Of a stretch of DNA of 64,000 bases, positions 9,037 to 17,343 are shown piece after piece. Source of the stretch: Myxococcales bacterium 68-20 (GTDB lineage Bacteria; Myxococcota_A; Polyangia; Polyangiales; Polyangiaceae); assembly GCA_001899635.1 (NCBI GenBank), contig MKVQ01000043.1, positions 124,001-188,000 on the forward strand, given 5' to 3'. The notes below the pieces were generated by a model. That model searched no databases. It was given only the letters and a program-made list of their open reading frames with translations, and was not told the DNA's origin. Positions within the stretch are counted from its first letter, which is position 1. Each line of letters starts with the position of its first letter. The position numbers were made by a program, and so were the translations under genes.

Positions 9037-12000
9037 CCAGCGGCCCGGAGTTCACCGACGTCGAAAAGCCCTTCCTCGACCAGCTAGCGTCGATGGACTG
9101 GAAGACCATCACCGGCAGCGTCGACTTCCCCTCGGTGACTGGCCGCGCGAACTTCCGCGAAGTCCTCATCAAGGACGATCTCGCGAATGCCCTTCGGCGC
9201 ATCAACCTGCGCGACGGCAAGGAGTGGCTCGACGCCCCCCGCATCGCGCAGGCGATCGGCACACTCGAACGCATCAGCCACCCGCGCCTTATGGAGGCGA
9301 ACCAGGAAGCGACGCGGCTCCTCCTCGAAGGCGTCACGGTCGAGGGCCTGCCCGATTGGAACCAGGGGCGCGACCAGACGATCCAGTTCATCGACTGGAA
9401 CACCCCCGAGAACAACAGGTTCGCCGCGGTCAGCCAGTTCAAGGTCGACTGCCCTGGCGGCATGTCGAAGGGCTCGATTCGCCCGGACATCGTGCTCTTC
9501 GTCAACGGGATCCCGCTCGTCGTCGTCGAGTGCAAGAGCCCGAAGAGCTCGGAGCCGATGGCCGGCGCCGTCGACCAGCTCCGGCGCTATCACAACGCGC
9601 GCAAGGAAGCCGGCGAGGTCGACGAAGCGGAGGGCGCCGAGCGGCTCTTCTCCACGAACCAGTTCCTCATCGCGACGTGCTACGACGAAGCGCGCGTCGG
9701 CACCATCGGGGCCGAGCTGGTCCACTACCTGGAGTGGAAGGACACAGCGCCCGTTCCGCAAGCGAAGGTCCAGGAGGAGCTGGGAAAGGCCACGCTCTCC
9801 AGCCAGAACAAGCTGATCGCCGGAATGCTCCGCAAGGAGCACCTCCTCGACATCATCCGGCACTTCACGATCTTCCAGCAGGTCGACGGCCGGACGGTAA
9901 AGGTCGTCAGCCGCTACCAGCAGTTCCGCGCCGTGCGCCGCGCCGTCGAACGGCTGCGCACCGGCAAGACCAGAAAGCAGGACGGCGAGCACGATCGACG
10001 AGGCGGCCTCGTCTGGCACACACAGGGCTCGGGCAAGAGCCTCACCATGGTCTTCCTCGTCCGGAAGATGCGCTCGGACTCGAAGCTGCGGAAGTTCAAG
10101 ATCGTCATCGTCACCGACCGCAAAGATCTTCAGAGGCAGCTTGCTGGGACGGCCGGCCTGACCGGCGAGACCGTGAAGGTCGGAAAGAGTGTCGGCGACG
10201 TGAAGCGGCTCCTCGCGAAGAAGGGGCCGGAGATCGTCTTCGCCACCATCCAGAAGTACGTCGATCGCGAGATCGACCAGCTCGGTCCCACGGACGAGGT
10301 GGACGACGTCGGCCTACTCAATGAGGACGAGAGCATCCTCGTGATGGTCGACGAGGCGCACCGCAGCCATTCAAACACTCTCCACGCGACACTGCTCCAG
10401 GCCCTACCGAACTCCGCCCGCATTGGCTTCACCGGGACGCCCATCATCATGGGCGACAAGAAGCGGACGCACGACATCTTCGGCGAGTTCATCGATCGCT
10501 ACACGATCAAGGAGTCTGAGGCCGACGGCGCGACGGTTCCGATCCTGTACGAGGGGAGATACGCCAAGGGCGCGGTCGCCGACGCGGCCGGGCTCGACGA
10601 CGAGCTGGCGGAGATGTTCCCCGAACTCACCGCCGAGCAGCGCGAAGCGCTGAAGCGCAAGTACGGGACGCTCCTCGCCATCCTCGAAGCCGAGGAGGTC
10701 GTCCGCGACAAGGCGAGCGACATGCTCCGTCACTACGTCGCGAACATCTTGCCCAATAGCCTCAAGGCGCAGGTCGTCGCCATTAGCCGGCGCGCAGCGG
10801 TTCGCTATCAGAGAACCCTCGCCGTGGCGCGCGACGAGCTGGTGGCCGAGGCCGATAAGCTCGACGCGGCGACAAGAGCCCTCGACGACCTGGAGCTCGA
10901 GGGGAAGCCGAAGAAGCTCCAGGCTTCCGTTCGTGCTGCACGACAGCTCGAGCGCCTGCGCAGCCTCGACTTCGCGACCATCATCTCACCCGACAACAAC
11001 GATCCGCCCGAGTGGAAGGAATGGACGGACGGGGCCAAGGCGGAGGCGCGCATCGCACGCTTCAAGAAGCCGTTCGAGCACGAGGATCCCGAAAAGCGCG
11101 ATCCCCTCGCCTTCCTGATCGTGAAGTCGATGCTCCTCACCGGGTTCGACGCGCCCATCGAGGGCGTCATGTACCTCGATCGCCCCATTCGCGAGGCAGA
11201 GCTGCTCCAGGCAATCGCTCGTGTGAACCGAACCGGCCATGGCAAGACGGCCGGCATCGTCGTCGACTACTACGGCGTCGCGCAGCACCTGAAGGACGCC
11301 CTCACCGCGTACAGCGTCGAGGACATCGAGGGCGCGCTCCAGAGTCTCGCCGACGAGATCCCGAAGCTGCGCGACAGGCATGCCCGCGTCATCGGTCTGT
11401 TCGACGCACGCGGCGTCGACGCGATCCGGGATGCGGAGGCGGCGGTCGAGGCCCTCGCCGACGAACGGCTCAGGGCCGAGTTCACCGTGAAGCTGAAGCA
11501 GTTCCTCGCGACCCTCGATCTCGTGTTGCCTCGGCCGGAGGCGCTCCCGTTCGTCCGCGACGCCACCCTCCTCGGCGAGGTCTACGCCCGCGCGCGCAAC
11601 CGATACCGCGAGGGTCTGCCCCAGCTCGACAAGGGCGTCGGCCGCAAGGTACAGGCGCTCATCGACGAACACATCGTGTCGCTCGGCATCGATCCGCGCA
11701 TCCCGCCGATCGCGATCACCGACGCCAAGTTCGCCGCGCAAGTCGGACGTCAGGTCTCGGACCGCGCGAAGGCGTCGGAGATGGAGCATGCCATTCGGCA
11801 CCACATCAAGAGGAAGCTCGACGAGGATCCCGTCCACTACCAGAAGCTGTCGGAACGCCTCGAGGAGATCCTCCAGAGATTCGGAACCAGCTGGGAGCAG
11901 CTCGCCCTGGCGCTAAGCGACTTCATCGAGCAAGTCAGGAAGGGCCGAAGCCAGAACGAGAGCATCCCCGGACTCGACCCGGAGATTCACGCGCCCTTCT

Positions 12001-12284
12001 TCGACGTGCTCAAAGAGGAGCGCCAGCAGCAGGCGCCCGTCAGCGCCGCAGACGCGACCTGGCTCGCAGGGCTCACGGTCGACATGGTGGAGCGGCTCAT
12101 CCGCGAGGCCGCAAGTACCGTCGGCTTCTGGAAGAGCGCGCAGCGCCAGAACGAGCTCCACGGCCAGCTCGTCGTGTTCTTGGACGATGCCGGGGTCGTC
12201 GAGCTCGAACGGGCGGACGCACTCGCCGATCGCTTGATGGACCTCGCCAAGGCGAACCAGAGGAAGCTCACGAGAGCCGAATGA
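9033..12284 (+). CDS. hsdR: Type I restriction endonuclease/translocase subunit HsdR
   Basis: This 1083-residue subunit couples ATP-driven DNA translocation to cleavage. The nuclease domain carries the PD-(D/E)xK motif as RPDIVLFVNGIPLVVVECKS near residues 149-168. The SF2 motor follows with Walker A HTQGSGKSLTM near 328-338, motif II VDEAHRSHS near 437-445, motif III GFTGTPI, and motif VI QAIARVNRT. The C-terminal helical part probably docks to HsdM/HsdS. All catalytic residues are present, and no frameshift is seen, so the system looks active. It starts inside the hsdS stop and its own stop overlaps the downstream metallopeptidase gene by four bases. Confidence 0.95.
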   Translation: MTSGPEFTDVEKPFLDQLASMDWKTITGSVDFPSVTGRANFREVLIKDDLANALRRINLRDGKEWLDAPRIAQAIGTLERISHPRLMEANQEATRLLLEGVTVEGLPDWNQGRDQTIQFIDWNTPENNRFAAVSQFKVDCPGGMSKGSIRPDIVLFVNGIPLVVVECKSPKSSEPMAGAVDQLRRYHNARKEAGEVDEAEGAERLFSTNQFLIATCYDEARVGTIGAELVHYLEWKDTAPVPQAKVQEELGKATLSSQNKLIAGMLRKEHLLDIIRHFTIFQQVDGRTVKVVSRYQQFRAVRRAVERLRTGKTRKQDGEHDRRGGLVWHTQGSGKSLTMVFLVRKMRSDSKLRKFKIVIVTDRKDLQRQLAGTAGLTGETVKVGKSVGDVKRLLAKKGPEIVFATIQKYVDREIDQLGPTDEVDDVGLLNEDESILVMVDEAHRSHSNTLHATLLQALPNSARIGFTGTPIIMGDKKRTHDIFGEFIDRYTIKESEADGATVPILYEGRYAKGAVADAAGLDDELAEMFPELTAEQREALKRKYGTLLAILEAEEVVRDKASDMLRHYVANILPNSLKAQVVAISRRAAVRYQRTLAVARDELVAEADKLDAATRALDDLELEGKPKKLQASVRAARQLERLRSLDFATIISPDNNDPPEWKEWTDGAKAEARIARFKKPFEHEDPEKRDPLAFLIVKSMLLTGFDAPIEGVMYLDRPIREAELLQAIARVNRTGHGKTAGIVVDYYGVAQHLKDALTAYSVEDIEGALQSLADEIPKLRDRHARVIGLFDARGVDAIRDAEAAVEALADERLRAEFTVKLKQFLATLDLVLPRPEALPFVRDATLLGEVYARARNRYREGLPQLDKGVGRKVQALIDEHIVSLGIDPRIPPIAITDAKFAAQVGRQVSDRAKASEMEHAIRHHIKRKLDEDPVHYQKLSERLEEILQRFGTSWEQLALALSDFIEQVRKGRSQNESIPGLDPEIHAPFFDVLKEERQQQAPVSAADATWLAGLTVDMVERLIREAASTVGFWKSAQRQNELHGQLVVFLDDAGVVELERADALADRLMDLAKANQRKLTRAE

Positions 12285-12973
12285 ACACGCTCACTGTCGA
12301 CGATCTCCGCTTCGAGATACGGCGAAGCCCACGCCGAAGGTCCGTGCAGATCACCGTGGACCGCGGAGGCGAGCTTCTACTCTCCGCTCCGGACTTCTGC
12401 TCGACGCGCGTGATGGAGCAATTCGTTCGCGAGAAGCGCTTCTGGATCTACACGAAGCTGGCCGAGAAGGAGGCCCGCGCGACGTCGCCAACGACGAAGC
12501 ACTACATGAACGGCGAAGGCTTTCCGTACCTCGGTCGACGCTACCGCCTTCTTCTAGTGCCAGACCAGGACGCGGCCGTGAAGCTCGAACATGGCCGGTT
12601 TAAGATGCGCGGCGCCGCCGCTGGAGCCGGGCGCGCTCACATGGTGCAGTGGTACACGGAACGCGCGCGCGCGTGGCTCACCACGCGAGTCGAGCGATTC
12701 CGCGCACGCATAGGCGTCGAACCGGCCGGCGTCAGCGTGCAGGACCTCGGGTATCGGTGGGGCTCATGCGGGAAGGGTGCCAAGGTCTACTTCCACTGGC
12801 GCACCATCCTACTGCCTCCGCGGGTCGTCGAGTACCTCGTCGTCCACGAGCTCGTGCACCTCATCGAACCTCACCACACGCCAGCGTTCTGGACACGAGT
12901 CGAGCGGGTGATGCCGGACTACGCGTCGAGGAAGCAGTGGTTGGCGGAGTCCGGCGGCCAAGAATGGCTCTGA
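12281..12973 (+). CDS. YgjP/SprT-like zinc metallopeptidase (DUF45)
   Basis: The 230-residue protein ends with the metallopeptidase signature LGYRWGSCGKGAKVYFHW, then VHELVHLIEPHHTPAFW near residues 188-204, in which HELVH supplies two zinc ligands and the catalytic Glu and the following His is the third ligand. The family, often called YgjP or DUF45, is commonly found as the last gene of type I restriction operons, as here where its ATG overlaps the hsdR stop. A role in turning over HsdR or another operon product has been suggested by analogy but is not shown by sequence. Confidence 0.9.
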   Translation: MNTLTVDDLRFEIRRSPRRRSVQITVDRGGELLLSAPDFCSTRVMEQFVREKRFWIYTKLAEKEARATSPTTKHYMNGEGFPYLGRRYRLLLVPDQDAAVKLEHGRFKMRGAAAGAGRAHMVQWYTERARAWLTTRVERFRARIGVEPAGVSVQDLGYRWGSCGKGAKVYFHWRTILLPPRVVEYLVVHELVHLIEPHHTPAFWTRVERVMPDYASRKQWLAESGGQEWL

Positions 12974-13221
12974 GGATGAAGCGGGAACCGGTCGAGTAGC
13001 CGTTGGGGGCATATCGACTCGCTAGTGTTCCTGCACACCGCCGCACCGACGGGTTGGTGGCGGTGCGCCGGCAGCTTGATCGGGATCATCGGTCAGACCG
13101 ATGTCAGCGGTCGACGGCGCGCGCAAACCTCAGACGGAGAGCGCGCTTGGAACAGGCCGCCAAAGTGGCCCCATTCTCGACGCTCCGTCGCGATTCCGAA
13201 CGTGAGCACCGAGGATCACGT

Positions 13222-14586
13222 TCAGGTCCGTCCCGGTGCCACCCTACCTTGTATTTGGCGGAGGACTTCGTGAAGACAGAGAAGCGCCATAACAGCGTCG
13301 CTACGATTGTCCCGCACGTCTCCGCTCCCGTGCGCGTAGATGCACCGGTCGCGGTAGTGCTCCGAGACGAGGAAGGTATGCACGTCAGGCGTGATGAACT
13401 CCACCATCCTCGTGGAGATGAGCAGAGCACGCGCCGAAAGAAGTGGACGTGACTTCTTCACGTTCAATACGGGGCGTTTCGTCCCAGGCGTGAAGTCCGT
13501 GTACGCCCCGGCGGCGTGGTCCCATCGATAAGGGAAGCGCGCCCCCTTCGCATTCCCGTAGATGCGCGTCCCCCGCGCGTTCAGGTGCGTGGCGAAGTCC
13601 CAAAGGACTCCCTCGACCTGCGTCACTGCCAGCGTTGCCGTTGCCAAATAGTATTGGGCGTCCCAGCACGACTCCAGCTCTTCGATCGCGATCGCACGTG
13701 ACGGCGCAAGAGCACCAGAGAGTTGCGTGACGGTCGCGCGCATCTCCTTGAAGATGTCGGGCCACGAGATCTCGGCCTCCACTCGGCTTCGCATCATGTC
13801 GAGGGTGCCTCCTCGCGTCCAATCAGAGCGAAGCTGCCGAAGCAACGAGAGAGGCAGTGTGCGACAAAAGCGAAACGGGAAGAACATCCCGGCAGCGTCG
13901 AAGCGTTCGATGCGAATCTCGAAGAGACCTGCGACATCGGAAAAATGGCTACGGAACGCAAACGGCGTCAGGTTTCCGTACCGTCGGCGCGCGCGCTCCT
14001 CATTGAGCCACTGCAAGGCTAGAGCGCCGGGATCCTGAAAGTAGTCCCCGACCTCCTTCTCAAGGGCGTCGAGTCGGGCGACATAGAGGCGGTGGAGGGC
14101 CTTCGTCGTCCCGTCGCCAGCCCGGCTCTCAAGACGAGAGTGCCGCTGCTTCTTTGCGGCGACCAATTTCAGGAGACGCGCATGCTCGCGCTTGGCTCGA
14201 GTCGTCGCAGAACGCAAGGCTCGGCTGTCGTACCCCACCGTCAAGATATGGAAGGCCCGCATGACCGTTGACGGTGACGCGCCGATCGCGGAAAAAGCTG
14301 CGAGTCGCGCCTTGTCGCCGGTCGAGGTCGAGAGCCAGGACTTCAGTTCTTGAATGAGGGCGCTGCAGAAAGCAGCGCGATCAGCATCCGACATCGACCG
14401 GCGACGCTTCCGCCCGCGCATCGCCGCAAGCCCATCCACCTGTTCGCGCGGAGTGCGCCCAATACCATCCTCTAGATATTCTATCTCTCTGAGTTTCAAC
14501 CTGGTTCCTTCTTGTGCCTTCCGGCCGCTGGACGCCATGCTCGTCGGGATCGATGTTTCGCACTCCAGGCGGAACGCAGTACCCAT
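13222..14586 (-). CDS. Uncharacterised protein with HEPN-like C-terminal motif
   Basis: I do not recognise the family. The first ~75 residues are Lys/Arg-rich (RGRKRRRSMSD), the middle is helical, and the C-terminus has HYRDRCIYAHGSGD near residues 410-422, which fits the R-x4-6-H pattern of HEPN ribonuclease or abortive-infection domains embedded in two predicted helices (…FLVSEHY and AVMALLCLHEVL). It lies alone between the hsd operon and an OLD-nuclease relic, on the opposite strand, so a defence role is plausible. The start is unclear: ATG 14586 has no obvious ribosome site and ATG 14538 is an alternative. A (GA)39 tract ends 37 bases upstream, and the reading frame stays open through that tract. 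Confidence 0.6.
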   Translation of the reverse strand: MGTAFRLECETSIPTSMASSGRKAQEGTRLKLREIEYLEDGIGRTPREQVDGLAAMRGRKRRRSMSDADRAAFCSALIQELKSWLSTSTGDKARLAAFSAIGASPSTVMRAFHILTVGYDSRALRSATTRAKREHARLLKLVAAKKQRHSRLESRAGDGTTKALHRLYVARLDALEKEVGDYFQDPGALALQWLNEERARRRYGNLTPFAFRSHFSDVAGLFEIRIERFDAAGMFFPFRFCRTLPLSLLRQLRSDWTRGGTLDMMRSRVEAEISWPDIFKEMRATVTQLSGALAPSRAIAIEELESCWDAQYYLATATLAVTQVEGVLWDFATHLNARGTRIYGNAKGARFPYRWDHAAGAYTDFTPGTKRPVLNVKKSRPLLSARALLISTRMVEFITPDVHTFLVSEHYRDRCIYAHGSGDVRDNRSDAVMALLCLHEVLRQIQGRVAPGRT

Positions 14587-14620
14587 GCAGCGAGGCTCTG
14601 CGTGAGATCCGACTCGACCG

Positions 14621-14705
<85 letters not shown>

Positions 14706-14861
14706 ACCGTCCGCGCTCTTCTCGGTCTTCACGGCGGCCCTGAAGCTGTCAAACGCCGTACTAAATTACCATACACCGCCCTGGTCTCCAGCACCGCCTT
14801 CAGCACGTTGTTGATCAATTCCCGGAGAGGCGAAGGTCCGCTCTCATGTTTGTTTGGTCAT

Positions 14862-15318
14862 CTAACTCGTGACGGCAGGGATGTAGATAATCTTTCCGAG
14901 CTTCGCCTGCTGGATCTTCTTGGCGCCATACAAATGGGAGCCGGAGACCTTGTTGCCCGAAGAGCCATACAACCCGGAGCGCTCTTTGCCCTCGTCATCC
15001 TTCTCGTCGGACGCAAAATACTTGCGAACCTTGAACGCCACATCGCTCCCTTTGTACTCGTCCTTCAAGGTGTCGAAGTCATCCTGCTCGGGACGAAGGT
15101 GAGCTCGACCCACGACTCTTACATCATCCGTCCTGAACTTCTGGAAATCGCGCTCATGCGAGCACTTTACTCAATCCTCGTAGAAGGCGCGGAATGCAGC
15201 GAGCACATTGCTCTTGCCGGCGTTGTTCGGTCATACGAGCAACCCGTAGGTCGTCAGCTCGATGTCGAGGTCCTTGATGGATCGGAAGTTGTGCCTCCGA
15301 AGCCGCGTCGCCTTCATT
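14862..15318 (-). pseudogene. OLD-family ATP-dependent endonuclease relic
   Basis: From ATG 15318 the reading gives MKATRL, a one-base slip, then RRHNFRSIKDLDIELTTYGL and the Walker A PNNAGKSNVL, interrupted by TGA just before the Walker A where Gly is expected. A second TGA follows AFRAFYED. The rest, ERDFQKF and DDFDTLKDEYKGSDVAFKV, RKYFASDEKD, GAKKIQQAKLGKIIYIPAV, is typical of the N-terminal ATPase half of OLD/AAA nucleases. It ends after IIYIPAVTS, so the toprim nuclease half is missing. One frameshift, two nonsense codons and a 3' truncation make it inactive. It is probably an earlier defence gene of the island. Confidence 0.8.
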
Positions 15319-15474
15319 TTTGCCGGTTCCCTTCCGCATTGTACCAAAACGCTTGTTGCGGTGCCCGAGGCGAAGCGTGCTGCCAGCGTCCAGCACAGTC
15401 CCGAGACGAAGACCGAGCCTCTGCCGGCGAGCTCGGGTTCGACGCTGTCAGACGACGCTCGAGAGCGCTCACGC

Positions 15475-15492
15475 TGACACTTCCGAGTGTCA
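15475..15492 (-). terminator. Hairpin at the end of the recCBD operon
   Basis: TGACACT and AGTGTCA form a perfect 7-bp stem with a 4-base loop overlapping the recD stop codon. It lacks a T-run, so it may be a transcript 3' end or stabilising hairpin rather than a classical intrinsic terminator. Confidence 0.45.
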
Positions 15493-17343
15493 AGCCCACT
15501 GCCTCACCGTGATCCCCGACGCCCTCTCGATCGGCCGCGTCACCGCCGCCGCGACCACCTCCGCGTCGCCGAACACCACCACGCGCCGCCGCGCACGCGT
15601 CACCGCCGTGTAGAGCAGCTCCCGCGTCAGGATCGCCGATGCCTCGCGCGGTAGCACCACCGCGACCTCGTCGAACTCCGAGCCTTGCGACTTGTGCACC
15701 GTCATCGCGAACACGGTCTCGTGCGGCGGGAGACGCGAAGGCGCGAGCTTCCGCACGGTGCCCTCGGCGGTGAAGAACCACGCACGCGCCGCGTCGCCGT
15801 CGTCCGCGTCGGGAAGCACGAGCCCGACGTCGCCGTTGAAGAGGCCGACCTGGTAGTCGTTCTCGCGGACGAGCAGCGGGCGACGCGCGTACCACGGCCC
15901 GACCGGGCGGAGCAGGCCCTCCTCCGCGAGCGCGTCCGCGACGAGGGCGTTGAGCGTCTCGACACCGAGCGGCCCGCGTCGGTGCGCGGCGAGGACGCGG
16001 AAGCGCCCGAACGCGTCGAAGCACGCGCGCGGGTCGCGTTCGCAAAGGTACGCGCGGTAGCCGTCGACGACGCACGCCCGCAGCGCGTCGCCGAGGGCGT
16101 CCTTCGAAGATGGGCTCGAAAACCACCGCACGTCGTCGTGCCCCGCGGCGAGCACCGCCGCGGCGCGCTCGGCGTCACCGTCGTTGATCGCCTGCGCGAG
16201 CGTGGCGATGCCGCTGCCGGCCGGGTAGCGGTAGTTGCGCCGAAGCTGCACGACGCAGTCTTCGATCCCCGCGTCGCCTGCATCGCTCGCCGCGACGGGC
16301 ACGTCATCGCCGCTCAGCGTCGTCACGTGCGTCGCGAACGCGCGCGAGAAGCCGACCGGGCGCGGCGGGCCGCAGAGGTCGCCGAGGATCGCGCCGGCCT
16401 CCACGGAGGCGAGCTGGTTGCGGTCGCCGAGGAGGATGAGGCGCGCGTGCGGGGGGAGCGCGTCGACGAGGCGCGCCATGAGGGCGAGGTCGACCATCGA
16501 GGCCTCGTCGACGAGGAGCACGTCGGTCGGGAGCGGGTTGTCCGCGTCGTGGCGGAAGCGGCTCAGGCTGCCGGGGACCGGGCGGAGGGCGCGGTGGATC
16601 GTCGAGGTCGCGTCGGGGACCAGCGCGCGGATCGACTCGTCGACGTCGAGCTTGGCGCGCTGCTCGAGGATCGCCTCGCGGAGGCGCGCGGCGGCCTTGC
16701 CGGTCGGCGCCACGAGCGTGACGTGGAGCTTCTTCTTGCCCGCGAGGACGGCTTGCTCGGCGAGGAGCGCGAGGATCTTCACGACCGTCGTCGTCTTGCC
16801 CGTGCCGGGGCCGCCCGAGATGATGCAGAAGCGGCGCGCGACGGCGACGAGCGCGGCGAGGCGCTGGACGTCGAGCTCGCCGGGCGCGAGGCCGTCGCGC
16901 GGGAAGAGGCGATCGAGGCTCGCTCGGAGCGCCTTGCCGTCGAGCTTCGCCTCGAGGTGCTCGATCCGCTCGCCGAGCTGCCGCGCGAGGCGCGTCTCGT
17001 AGCGGAAGTAGCGCCGCAGGTAGAGGCGCTCTCCCTCGAGCACCAGCGGCGTCGTGTCCGACGCGCCGCCGACCACGCGCGAGCCACGGAGGGTCTCGAG
17101 CCACGCCTGGAGCGAGGGCCACGCGGCGCCGTCGGGAGCGGCGGGCCCCTCGAGCAAAGGCTTCACGAAGCGCCCGAGATCGAGGCACACGTGCCCGTTC
17201 CGCACCGCACGGCTCGCCAACGCCGCCGCCAGAAGCACCTCGGGCCGGCTCTCCCCCGCCATCCGCACGACGCCGCGCGCGAGCTGCTCGTCGAGGAGCG
17301 ACAGCTCGCCGGCGGCGCGGAGCGCGTCGAAGAGGTCAGCCAT
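15490..17343 (-). CDS. recD: Exodeoxyribonuclease V alpha subunit RecD
   Basis: RecD is the 5'-3' motor of RecBCD. The 617 residues match the size of E. coli RecD. Visible motifs: Walker A SGGPGTGKTTTVV near residue 175-187, motif II LLVDEASMVDLALMARLVD, motif III LLGDRNQLASVEAGAILGDL, and the C-terminal pair MTVHKSQGSEFDEVAVVLP and LLYTAVTRARRRVVVFG (motifs V-VI). The start overlaps the end of recB by eight bases, so it is the last gene of a recC-recB-recD operon. All motor motifs are intact. Confidence 0.95.
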   Translation of the reverse strand: MADLFDALRAAGELSLLDEQLARGVVRMAGESRPEVLLAAALASRAVRNGHVCLDLGRFVKPLLEGPAAPDGAAWPSLQAWLETLRGSRVVGGASDTTPLVLEGERLYLRRYFRYETRLARQLGERIEHLEAKLDGKALRASLDRLFPRDGLAPGELDVQRLAALVAVARRFCIISGGPGTGKTTTVVKILALLAEQAVLAGKKKLHVTLVAPTGKAAARLREAILEQRAKLDVDESIRALVPDATSTIHRALRPVPGSLSRFRHDADNPLPTDVLLVDEASMVDLALMARLVDALPPHARLILLGDRNQLASVEAGAILGDLCGPPRPVGFSRAFATHVTTLSGDDVPVAASDAGDAGIEDCVVQLRRNYRYPAGSGIATLAQAINDGDAERAAAVLAAGHDDVRWFSSPSSKDALGDALRACVVDGYRAYLCERDPRACFDAFGRFRVLAAHRRGPLGVETLNALVADALAEEGLLRPVGPWYARRPLLVRENDYQVGLFNGDVGLVLPDADDGDAARAWFFTAEGTVRKLAPSRLPPHETVFAMTVHKSQGSEFDEVAVVLPREASAILTRELLYTAVTRARRRVVVFGDAEVVAAAVTRPIERASGITVRQWA

